From Hyphomicrobiales bacterium (GTDB taxonomy: Bacteria > Pseudomonadota > Alphaproteobacteria > Rhizobiales > Beijerinckiaceae), in assembly GCA_028290595.1 (NCBI GenBank), contig JAQGJO010000220.1, positions 1 through 5,403 of the forward strand: DNA of 5,403 bases, read 5' to 3'. Made by a program: the position numbers and the translations under genes. Below the pieces are notes generated by a model. The model had not been told where the DNA came from. It worked only from the letters and a program-made list of their open reading frames with translations, and searched no databases. Below are positions 1 through 5,403 of this stretch, piece by piece (within the stretch, counting starts at the first letter, position 1; the number at the start of each line of letters is the position of its first letter).

Positions 1-1107
1 GTTGATGACACGGTATTGGTTGAGTGGCACTTCATCGGAATTGAGCTGCTTTTCCCAATCGGCGCGCCAGGCCTTCTTCGAGGCGGCGATCTTGTCCTTC
101 AGCGCGCTCAGGCGGCCAGTATCGGGCTTGGCGCGCTGGCGGCCGATCTCTTCGATCAGCGCTTCGATGACGAGCGCGGCGTCGCCGACGAGGCCAAGGT
201 CGGCGCGGATGTCCTTGTTGATGTCGGCAACATCATTGCTCGAATGAATGATTGTCTTGCCGCGCGGCAGGGCGGGGCCGAAGGGTGTGCGCGTTAGGCT
301 GGAGCCGATGGCGAAAACCAGATCGGCTTCGTTCATGCAGTCGGCATACATTTTCGGCCGCGAGGCGGTCGACGAGCCGAGCGCCAGCGGATGGCTTTCG
401 GCAATCGCGCTCTTGCCGGGATTGGTGGCGGCCACCGGCGCGGGGATGAGTTCGGCCAGCGCCGTCAGCAACTCGCCGGCTTCGGCGTAATGGATGCCCT
501 GGCCGGCCCAGATCAGCGGGTTCTTGGCGGCAAGCAGCATGCGCGCCGCTGCCTTCACCGCCGCCGGATCGGGCGCCGAACGCAGAACCGGAACGGTGAC
601 GTAATCGAGGTCGCCGGTGAACTCGGCGTCGAAGACTTCATTGGGAATTTCGACAAGAACCGGGCCGGGCTTGCCGGTGCGCATGGCGTGGAAGGCGCGG
701 CGCATCAGGTCGGGCAGTTCGCGCACGTCATGCGCCACCGCCGACCATTTGGTGACCGGCGCAAACACTTCCGCGGCGCGGAATGTCGGGCGGATATATT
801 GGCGGTCGAGCGAAGAGGCGGCCGGGATGACCAGCATCGGCACGTTTTCAGAAAACGCCTGGGCGACGCCTGGAAATGCATTCTCGATGCCGGGGCCGTG
901 CTGGGCGGCGAACACGCCGTTCTGGCGGCCGCGCCGGACGCGGCTGTAGCCGTCGGCCATGCCGACGCCGACTCTTTCCTGGCGGCAGAGAATGGGGCGG
1001 ATGTCGATGTCGGCGCAGGCTTCAATCAGGGGATTTCTCGGATAACAGGCGAGGAAATCCGTGCCCTCGAGTTTGAGGATTTTTGCGACGACGTCTGCAC
1101 CGTTCAT
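1..1107 (-). CDS. ThDP-dependent enzyme of the acetolactate synthase / 2-oxoacid decarboxylase fold, 5' part only
   Basis: The ORF runs from ATG at 1107 through the left window edge without a stop, giving 369 residues of an expected ~550. An AGGA Shine-Dalgarno at 1116-1119 lies 8 bases before the ATG. The N-terminal pyrimidine-binding domain spans about residues 1-170. It carries RQERVGVGMADGYSR, whose Glu44 matches the conserved glutamate that activates ThDP, then GPGIENAFPGVAQAF (71-85) and GKPGPVLVEIPNEVF (145-159), both typical of the acetolactate synthase family. Residues ~180-325 resemble the central domain (WAGQGIHYAEAGELL, FAIGSSLTRTPFG). The C-terminal pyrophosphate domain with its GDG...N motif lies outside the window. 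The usual FGxPG turn near the N-terminus is replaced by CYPRNP, so it is probably not a housekeeping IlvB/IlvI but one of the uncharacterised 'thiamine pyrophosphate-requiring' proteins. The substrate cannot be stated. It follows the E1 gene by 46 bases and is probably co-transcribed with it. Confidence 0.88.
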   Translation of the reverse strand, partial: MNGADVVAKILKLEGTDFLACYPRNPLIEACADIDIRPILCRQERVGVGMADGYSRVRRGRQNGVFAAQHGPGIENAFPGVAQAFSENVPMLVIPAASSLDRQYIRPTFRAAEVFAPVTKWSAVAHDVRELPDLMRRAFHAMRTGKPGPVLVEIPNEVFDAEFTGDLDYVTVPVLRSAPDPAAVKAAARMLLAAKNPLIWAGQGIHYAEAGELLTALAELIPAPVAATNPGKSAIAESHPLALGSSTASRPKMYADCMNEADLVFAIGSSLTRTPFGPALPRGKTIIHSSNDVADINKDIRADLGLVGDAALVIEALIEEIGRQRAKPDTGRLSALKDKIAASKKAWRADWEKQLNSDEVPLNQYRVIN

Positions 1108-1118
1108 TATTTTCGTCC

Positions 1119-1149
1119 TGCCCTAGCGTTGATATGGAACGCAAGGGCA
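1119..1149 (-). promoter_or_regulatory. Intercistronic hairpin abutting the Shine-Dalgarno of the downstream ThDP gene
   Basis: On the minus-strand transcript, TGCCCTTGCGTT (1149-1138) pairs with AACGCTAGGGCA (1130-1119) across a 7-base loop. This gives a 12-bp stem with a single U-U mismatch. It starts 4 bases after the E1 stop codon and its last base is the first base of the AGGA ribosome-binding site of the next gene. It is not followed by a U-run, so it is not a standard intrinsic terminator. Likely roles, all inferred, are tuning translation of the second gene, an RNA-processing or stability element, or a weak attenuator. The pairing is directly visible; the function is not. Confidence 0.6.
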
Positions 1150-1153
1150 ATGA

Positions 1154-3586
1154 TCACCCCGGCCTTGTCAAGACCGGGCATGGATTCACCGCGCGGAGAT
1201 AGCGGATGGGCCGTCCCACGGTCAGTGATTGTGCGGCGGCGATGATGCCGCGGGTGTCGATGCCGAAATGCCGGTAGAGGTCGGCGATCGTGCCGGTCTG
1301 GCCGAAGTGCTCGACGCCGAGCGGCCGCGTGCGATGGCCGTGCACCGAACCGAGCCAGCCGAGTGTCGCCGGATGCGCATCCGCCACAGTGACAAGAGCG
1401 CAGTTGGAGGGAAGCGCTCCGAGCAATGTTTCGATGTGGGACGTCGCCCGCATGTCGCCGTCGTCGCGGGCTTTGCCTGCATTGGTCCAGCCCGCATGCA
1501 GGCGGCAGGCGGAGGTGATGGCGAGCAGGCCGATGTCGCGCCGGTCTTCCGCCAGCAGGCCGACGGCCTCGATCGCTTCCGGCGCGACGACGCCCGTATA
1601 GGCGATGACGACCTGGGCGTTTGGCCCCGGCTTGCGCATCCAGTAGGCGCCTTCGATGATGTCGTGGACGCGCTCCGCGTCGAGTGTGCGGTTGGGTTGT
1701 TCGAGCGTGCGCGTCGACAGGCGCAGATAGAGCGCGCCGCCCTTGTCGTGCTGCATCCACGAGGGCCGCAGCGCATCGCGCGCGCCGGCGTCGATGTCTT
1801 CCCATTGCAGATAGTGAAAGCCGAACCGCATGATGGCTGCAAGTTCATCGACAAAGGCCGGCTCATAGCTGGCGAGCCCATCCTGCGCCATACCGATCAG
1901 CGGCGTCGAGATCGATTGATGGGCGCCGCCTTCACCTGCAAGCGTCACGCCGGACGGCGTCGCCACCAGCATGAAGCGGGAGTCCTGATAGCAGGCATAA
2001 TTCAATGCATCGAGACCGCGCTGAATGAATGGATCATACAGTGTACCGATGGGGATCAGCCGTTCGCCGAACAGTTGATGCGACAGGCCAAGGCCGGACA
2101 GCATGAGGAACAGATTCATCTCTGCGATGCCGAGTTCGAGATGCTGGCCCTTGTCGGAGAAATGCCAGTTGAACGTCGAGGGAATTCGTTCGGAGCGGAA
2201 CAGATCCTTCATCTCGTCGCGCGCGAACAGACCGCGCCGGTTGACCCACGGGCCGAGATTGGTCGAGACCGTGACGTCTGGTGAAGTGGTGACGATGCGG
2301 GCGGCGAGTGCGTCTTCCGATCGTCCGATCTCGTTCAACAGCAGACCGAAGCCCTGCTGCGTCGAAAGCTCTGCTTGTTTGGGCGTCGGCAGAACATCGG
2401 GCACGGCGACCGGGCTTGCGGAGCGGCGGCGCGCGCCGTCGCGATTGAACGGAATGGCGGCCAGAAACTTTTCCAATTCTTTCGGCTTGACGGGCAGACC
2501 TTCGAACCTTTCCCATTCGTGGCCTTCGCGCACGCCGAGGCTCTGCTGGAAGCCGGCAAGCTGCGCCGGCGTCAGCATGCCGGCATGGTTGTCCTTGTGG
2601 CCGGCAAGCGGCAGGCCGCAGCCCTTGATCGTATAGGCGATGAACACCGTGGGCCGATCATGGTCGATACGCTCGAAGGCTTCGACCAGGCCCGGCATGT
2701 CGTGGCCGCCGAGATTGGTCATCAGCCGGGCCAGCTCTTCGTCCGAACGGCGCTCGATCAGGCGGGTCACATCGCCCTGATCGCCGATGTCGTCGAGCAG
2801 GCGTTTGCGCCAGGCGGTGGCGCCCTGAAAGGTCAGCGCGGAATAAAGCTGGTTGGGGGTGCGGTCGATCCAGTCGCGCAGCTTCTCCCCGCCGGGCTCG
2901 GCGAAGGCGGCGCGCTGCAAGGCGCCGTGTTTGAGCACGACGATGTCCCAGCCGAAGGCCTGGAAAATTTCCGAGAAGCGCGCGAACAGGCCTTCACGGA
3001 TCACCGCATCGAGGCTCTGGCGATTGTAATCGATGATCCACCAGGTGTTGCGGACATTGTGCTTCCAGCCTTCGAGCAGGCTTTCAAAAATATTGCCTTC
3101 GTCCATTTCGGCATCGCCGAGCACGGCGATCATTCGCCCCTTCGGGTGATCAGCATTCCAGCCGTGAGCATGGACATAGTCCTGCACGAGGCTGGCGAAG
3201 AGGGTCTGGCTGACGCCGAGGCCGACGGAGCCGGTCGAGAAATCGACGTCGTCGATGTCCTTGGTGCGCGAGGGATAGGACTGAGCGCCGCCGAAGGCGC
3301 GGAAGTTTTCGAGCTTCTCGCGGGTCTGGTTGCCCATCAGATATTGCAGGGCGTGGAAGATCGGGCTGGCATGGGGCTTCACCGCCACCCGGTCCTGCGG
3401 CCGCAGCACGGCGGCGTAAAGCGCGGTGAGTATGGTCGCCACCGAGGCGGAGGAGGCCTGATGGCCGCCGACCTTGAGGCCATCATGGTTGGGCCGGATG
3501 TGATTGGCGTTGTGGATCATCCATGTCGACAGCCACAGCGCCTTGCGCTCGATGGCGTCGAGAAACGGCAGCCGAGAATCACCCAT
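1154..3586 (-). CDS. AceE-like homodimeric 2-oxoacid (pyruvate-type) dehydrogenase E1 component, N-terminally short
   Basis: This 810-residue protein belongs to the transketolase superfamily and is closest in layout to homodimeric pyruvate dehydrogenase E1 (E. coli AceE is 887 residues). Such enzymes use ThDP to decarboxylate a 2-oxoacid oxidatively. Residues ~10-385 form the pyrophosphate-binding domain: GGHQAS (His42), KPHASP (His72), the metal/ThDP motif GDAEMDE (Asp158) paired with Asn188 in IDYNRQ, and the KDNHAG histidine (His334) after AYTIKGCG. Residues ~405-640 form the pyrimidine-binding domain; Glu489 in LELGIAEMN matches the catalytic glutamate. Residues ~650-800 are the transketolase C-terminal domain. 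The first ~75 residues of AceE, which dock on E2, have no counterpart, and the active-site loop after GEG is shortened. A GGGGTGA Shine-Dalgarno lies just before the ATG at 3586. An Lrp-type regulator diverges upstream and a second ThDP enzyme lies downstream. By context it may resemble MdeB (2-oxobutyrate E1), but the substrate is inferred. Alphaproteobacteria normally use heterotetrameric PdhAB, so this is probably an accessory E1. Confidence 0.9.
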   Translation of the reverse strand: MGDSRLPFLDAIERKALWLSTWMIHNANHIRPNHDGLKVGGHQASSASVATILTALYAAVLRPQDRVAVKPHASPIFHALQYLMGNQTREKLENFRAFGGAQSYPSRTKDIDDVDFSTGSVGLGVSQTLFASLVQDYVHAHGWNADHPKGRMIAVLGDAEMDEGNIFESLLEGWKHNVRNTWWIIDYNRQSLDAVIREGLFARFSEIFQAFGWDIVVLKHGALQRAAFAEPGGEKLRDWIDRTPNQLYSALTFQGATAWRKRLLDDIGDQGDVTRLIERRSDEELARLMTNLGGHDMPGLVEAFERIDHDRPTVFIAYTIKGCGLPLAGHKDNHAGMLTPAQLAGFQQSLGVREGHEWERFEGLPVKPKELEKFLAAIPFNRDGARRRSASPVAVPDVLPTPKQAELSTQQGFGLLLNEIGRSEDALAARIVTTSPDVTVSTNLGPWVNRRGLFARDEMKDLFRSERIPSTFNWHFSDKGQHLELGIAEMNLFLMLSGLGLSHQLFGERLIPIGTLYDPFIQRGLDALNYACYQDSRFMLVATPSGVTLAGEGGAHQSISTPLIGMAQDGLASYEPAFVDELAAIMRFGFHYLQWEDIDAGARDALRPSWMQHDKGGALYLRLSTRTLEQPNRTLDAERVHDIIEGAYWMRKPGPNAQVVIAYTGVVAPEAIEAVGLLAEDRRDIGLLAITSACRLHAGWTNAGKARDDGDMRATSHIETLLGALPSNCALVTVADAHPATLGWLGSVHGHRTRPLGVEHFGQTGTIADLYRHFGIDTRGIIAAAQSLTVGRPIRYLRAVNPCPVLTRPG

Positions 3587-3690
3587 GTCTTCACCCCGCG
3601 ATCTGGTGGCGAATCTGGATGGTCTTGGCTGGAAATAACTGCCATAGTTAGCGTTAGTTTCACTTATTTTGGCATTTATGCTCAGTCTGG
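3587..3690. promoter_or_regulatory. Divergent control region between the E1 operon and the lrp-type regulator
   Basis: These 104 bases separate the start codons of two divergently transcribed genes, so both promoters should lie here or overlap the gene ends. The part nearest the regulator (3631-3680) is AT-richer than the flanking coding DNA. It holds two short dyads, at 3636-3650 and 3672-3681, and a GTTAG direct repeat (3647-3651, 3653-3657). I could not assign -35/-10 boxes with confidence; TTTATG at 3675-3680 is a possible -10 for the regulator. Lrp/AsnC proteins commonly control an adjacent divergent gene and themselves from such a region. Confidence 0.6.
3636..3650. promoter_or_regulatory. 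Candidate Lrp-family operator, 15-bp dyad
   Basis: TAACT-GCCAT-AGTTA is a dyad with perfect 5-bp arms and a 5-bp centre. The 15-bp length matches the usual site size of Lrp/AsnC regulators, though the sequence only loosely fits the E. coli Lrp consensus. It lies roughly midway between the two divergent starts, beside the regulator gene. A second perfect dyad, GCATTTATGC (arms GCAT/ATGC) at 3672-3681, is centred about 33 bp away, close to three helical turns, as expected for cooperative binding by an Lrp oligomer. Assignment to this regulator is inference from position and symmetry. Confidence 0.4.
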
Positions 3691-4179
3691 ATGACGATTT
3701 TGCAGAAAACAGCTAATCGGCAAATAGACCAGATCGACCGGAAGATCCTTGGCCATTTGCAGCGGGACGGCCGTATGGCGGTGCAGGAGCTGTCCGAAAA
3801 GGTCGGCCTGACGATTTCGCCCTGTCTGCGCAGGGTCCGCCTGCTGGAAGAGGCGGGGATCATTCGTGGCTATTCGGCGGTCGTCGACCAGGCGCGCATC
3901 GGCCTGCCGATCAGCGTCTTCGTGCAGGTCAAGCTGGAGCGGCAGCGCGAGGAGGAATTGCAGCGCTTCGACAAGGCGCTCGCCCGGTTCCCCGAAGTCG
4001 TGGAGGCCTATCTGATGACAGGCGTCTGCGACTATTTGCTGCGCATTGTCGTTGCCGATCTGCCGGCCTATGAGACTTTCCTGCGCGACAAACTGACCCG
4101 CGTGGAAGGCGTGCGCTCGATCGAATCAAGCTTCGCACTCAAGCAGGTGAAAAGCACGTTCGCACTGCCGATGGAGTGA
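3691..4179 (+). CDS. Lrp/AsnC-family transcriptional regulator
   Basis: A 162-residue protein of typical Lrp length. Residues ~11-60 form the winged helix-turn-helix (IDQIDRKILGHLQRDGR, then LSEKVGLTISPCLRRVRLLEEAGII), very similar to E. coli Lrp. Residues ~70-150 form the RAM/AsnC effector-binding and oligomerisation domain (VEAYLMTGVCDYLLRIVV, LPAYETFLRDKLTRVEGV). These proteins bind DNA as dimers, octamers or hexadecamers and usually sense an amino acid. In the GDFDYLL-like effector loop the first Asp is replaced (GVCDYLL, residues 111-117), so ligand preference may differ from Lrp. The ATG at 3691 is the only reasonable start: a stop codon lies in frame at 3655 with no start codon between. 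No clear Shine-Dalgarno precedes it, so the mRNA may be leaderless or have a very short leader. Its likely target is the divergent E1 operon, and probably itself; this is inferred from position. Confidence 0.94.
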   Translation: MTILQKTANRQIDQIDRKILGHLQRDGRMAVQELSEKVGLTISPCLRRVRLLEEAGIIRGYSAVVDQARIGLPISVFVQVKLERQREEELQRFDKALARFPEVVEAYLMTGVCDYLLRIVVADLPAYETFLRDKLTRVEGVRSIESSFALKQVKSTFALPME

Positions 4180-4245
4180 AACGATGCGCTGTTGCTTAAA
4201 ATTGCCGGGTTGTGCGTTATTTGTGGTCGAAATCTTTGGGTAGCG

Positions 4246-4261
4246 TAACCGGATAACCGGA
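4246..4261 (+). repeat. Tandem duplication of an 8-mer before the methyltransferase gene
   Basis: TAACCGGA occurs twice head to tail (4246-4253, 4254-4261), with the A of the first possible start codon as its last base. It occupies the position where a Shine-Dalgarno for the 4261 start would be expected. It may simply be a short slippage duplication, and it adds doubt to 4261 as the true start. The rest of the 81-base gap between the regulator and the methyltransferase shows no convincing terminator or promoter. Confidence 0.5.
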
Positions 4262-5250
4262 TGGATATGAAATCTCCAAGAGTGAGGGAAGACGGACGTT
4301 GGCTGCCGCCGATGACCAGCTTCGCGCAGAATTTTGAGGACGTCATGCTGCGGCGGGCGCTGCAGGATATCGAGCAGGGCTTTTATGTCGATATCGGCGC
4401 GAGTGATCCTACGATTCATTCGGTGACCCGCTGGTTCTACAATTGCGGCTGGCGCGGCGTGAATGTCGAGCCGAACCCGGAAGCGTTTGCCCTGCTCGTT
4501 GAACAACGGCCGCGGGACATCAATCTTGATTGCGCGATCGGCAAGCCGAGAGACGATGGCCGTCTATGGATTTCAAATGGCGTCGGTCTTTCGAGAATTC
4601 AGGGGCCGGACGACGGGCCTGCGCTTCCGGAAGGCTATTCATTCGTCGACAGTGTCGCCGTCAAAATGATCAGTCTCGATCAATTGCTTGAGACTTATTG
4701 CAAAGAGCAGGTCGTCGATTTTCTCAAGATCGATGTCGAAGGCGCCGAGACCGAAATCATCGAGAACGCGGAGTTCACCACATACCGGCCGCGGATCATC
4801 GTGGTCGAAGCGACAATGGTGAATTGCCAGGAACCCGCATGGGACGGTTGGGAGCCGTTTCTGCTCCAGCGCGGATATGTGTTTGCCTATTTCGATGGCT
4901 TGAACCGTTATTATCTCAGAGACGAAGATGCATGGCGGAAGGACTATTTCCAACTGCCGCCGTGCGTCTTCGATAATTTTGTTCTAGATCAGGCCGAGCA
5001 TTTCAAGCGCATGCTGGAGATGCATCGCGCGACATTGGAATTGACCGCGCAACTCGATGCGACGCGTGCTCTGCTGGCGAACGTCGAAGCGGTCAAAAAC
5101 GACATGGTTCGCCTGGCGGAGGATCGCCTCAATCTCATTACCACACAGAAGGAATTGATGACCGAGCAGCACCGACTATTGCTGAAGGCGCATGGCGAAC
5201 TCGCACGCCCTCTGCACCGCTTCATTTCGGCCGTGCTCCCGACCAAATGA
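4261..5250 (+). CDS. FkbM-family SAM-dependent methyltransferase with helical C-terminal tail
   Basis: A 329-residue protein of the FkbM methyltransferase family, usually O-methyltransferases acting on sugars or other hydroxylated substrates. SAM-binding motif I is GFYVDIGASDP (residues 40-50), followed by the motif II acidic position in VNVEPNPEAF (67-76), and the family hallmark DFLKIDVEGAETEII (153-167). RPRIIVVEAT (177-185) and GYVFAYFDGLNRYYL (205-219) are also typical. Residues ~242-316 look entirely helical with a heptad-like pattern, suggesting a coiled-coil oligomerisation or partner-binding segment. Start choice is uncertain. ATG at 4261 gives the longest form, but family members typically begin at a sequence like MTSFAQNFEDVML, which here starts at the ATG at 4312; neither has a strong Shine-Dalgarno. 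GC content is lower than in neighbouring genes (42% at 4681-4740 against 77% at 2401-2460, counted by hand), hinting at separate origin. It lies 81 bases after the regulator. A link to the ThDP genes is not evident; glycan or polysaccharide methylation is the family-based guess. Confidence 0.9.
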   Translation: MDMKSPRVREDGRWLPPMTSFAQNFEDVMLRRALQDIEQGFYVDIGASDPTIHSVTRWFYNCGWRGVNVEPNPEAFALLVEQRPRDINLDCAIGKPRDDGRLWISNGVGLSRIQGPDDGPALPEGYSFVDSVAVKMISLDQLLETYCKEQVVDFLKIDVEGAETEIIENAEFTTYRPRIIVVEATMVNCQEPAWDGWEPFLLQRGYVFAYFDGLNRYYLRDEDAWRKDYFQLPPCVFDNFVLDQAEHFKRMLEMHRATLELTAQLDATRALLANVEAVKNDMVRLAEDRLNLITTQKELMTEQHRLLLKAHGELARPLHRFISAVLPTK

Positions 5251-5297
5251 ATGCCGGCGAAATTTTACCTGCGCCGATCAGGGCGATTTGGCGGACT

Positions 5298-5403
5298 ACA
5301 GCGTTTTCCGATCCGCTGGATCGGAAAGACGCGTCTAGTTTATTTTAAAAGAGCGCATTTTCTTCACGCGAACCGGTGCCCACTTCGCTTGAAAATGCGC
5401 TAT
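5298..5403. repeat. Composite palindromic intergenic repeat of rhizobial type, running to the window edge
   Basis: Two palindromes sit in tandem. The first is the 5301-5332 stem. The second has perfect 11-bp arms, AGCGCATTTTC (5352-5362) and GAAAATGCGCT (5391-5401). Nested inside the second are GCGAA/TTCGC arms (5368-5372, 5384-5388) around the palindrome ACCGGT. The core TTCACGCGAACCGGT followed by CCCACTTCGCT matches, from memory, an intergenic repeat seen many times in Bradyrhizobium and related genomes. Such elements are non-coding and may affect mRNA stability or termination. On the minus strand the second palindrome is followed by a short T-run, so the unit might terminate in both directions. 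The right boundary may lie beyond the window. Confidence 0.65.
5301..5345 (+). terminator. Stem-loop with T-rich tail after the methyltransferase, possible intrinsic terminator
   Basis: TTTCCGATCC (5305-5314) pairs perfectly with GGATCGGAAA (5318-5327) around a 3-base GCT loop. The stem extends by GCGT/ACGC (5301-5304, 5329-5332) past a single bulged G. The T-rich run TTTATTTT follows about 6 bases later. The hairpin lies 51 bases after the methyltransferase stop, so it could end that transcript. The distance between stem and T-run is not ideal, and the palindrome is also the first half of what looks like a dispersed rhizobial repeat, so termination may be incidental. Confidence 0.5.

Noticed and set aside
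391..1245. Plus-strand open frame of 284 codons opposite the partial ThDP gene
   Set aside because: The opposite strand encodes clear acetolactate-synthase-family motifs; this frame shows no family signal and crosses the end of the gene and the intercistronic gap.
1107..1805. Minus-strand frame of 232 codons overlapping the E1 C-terminus in another frame
   Set aside because: Very rich in Arg, Ala and His with no domain; the overlapping frame has the transketolase C-terminal domain. No sign of a frameshift in the E1 gene.
1229..2284. Plus-strand open frame of 351 codons opposite the 3' half of the E1 gene
   Set aside because: Antisense shadow of a well-supported coding region, with no domain and an arginine-rich composition typical of such shadows.
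1154..3586. Assignment of the E1 as transketolase or 1-deoxyxylulose-5-phosphate synthase
   Set aside because: The motif set (GGHxAS, GDAEMDE with IDYNRQ, KDNHAG, LELGIAEMN) and the length fit the AceE-like E1 family better than the ~620-670 residue transketolases.
2375..3694. Long plus-strand open frame (439 codons) opposite the E1 gene
   Set aside because: It lies antisense to a gene with full family motifs, has no recognisable domain, and is the expected stop-poor shadow frame of GC-rich coding DNA.
4180..4260. Possible terminator or promoter between the regulator and methyltransferase
   Set aside because: No stem with a T-run and no convincing -35/-10 pair could be found; only the tandem 8-mer stands out.
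5247..5348. Short ORF of 33 codons overlapping the methyltransferase stop (ATGA)
   Set aside because: It runs into the palindromic repeat, resembles no protein I know and has no ribosome-binding site of its own apart from the overlap.

Overview
The window looks like chromosomal DNA of an alphaproteobacterium of the order Hyphomicrobiales (Rhizobiales). This rests on GC-rich coding sequence with the usual codon bias, protein families common in that order, and a composite palindromic intergenic repeat at the right end. That repeat resembles one I know from memory to be dispersed in Bradyrhizobium and related genomes. The genus cannot be fixed without a search.

Left two thirds (1-3586, minus strand): a two-gene, apparently co-transcribed unit of thiamine diphosphate (ThDP) enzymes. 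The upstream gene (3586-1154) encodes an 810-residue E1 of the homodimeric, AceE-like 2-oxoacid dehydrogenase type. It lacks the N-terminal segment that AceE uses to dock on its E2 partner. The downstream gene (1107 to the left edge, cut by the window) encodes the first 369 residues of an acetolactate-synthase/2-oxoacid-decarboxylase-fold enzyme. The genes are 46 bases apart, and that gap is almost filled by an imperfect 12-bp hairpin abutting the Shine-Dalgarno of the second gene.

Middle (3587-4179): a 104-bp divergent control region, then an Lrp/AsnC-family regulator on the plus strand. The control region contains a 15-bp dyad of the size Lrp-family proteins bind. A divergent Lrp-type regulator beside an orphan AceE-like E1 recalls the mdeR/mdeB arrangement of Pseudomonas putida, where the E1 acts on 2-oxobutyrate from methionine breakdown. 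By analogy (inference), this locus may be an amino-acid-responsive 2-oxoacid catabolic unit. No E2, E3 or amino-acid lyase is visible here.

Right third (4261-5403): an FkbM-family SAM-dependent methyltransferase with a helical, probably coiled-coil C-terminal tail. Its GC content is visibly lower than that of its neighbours, and it is probably unrelated to the ThDP locus (typically glycan methylation). It is followed by two palindromic elements that form a rhizobial intergenic repeat; the first could also serve as a terminator.

I found no tRNA, rRNA, CRISPR array, insertion sequence or phage gene. The most interesting part is the orphan E1, second ThDP enzyme and Lrp-type regulator module, whose substrate is not established by the sequence.
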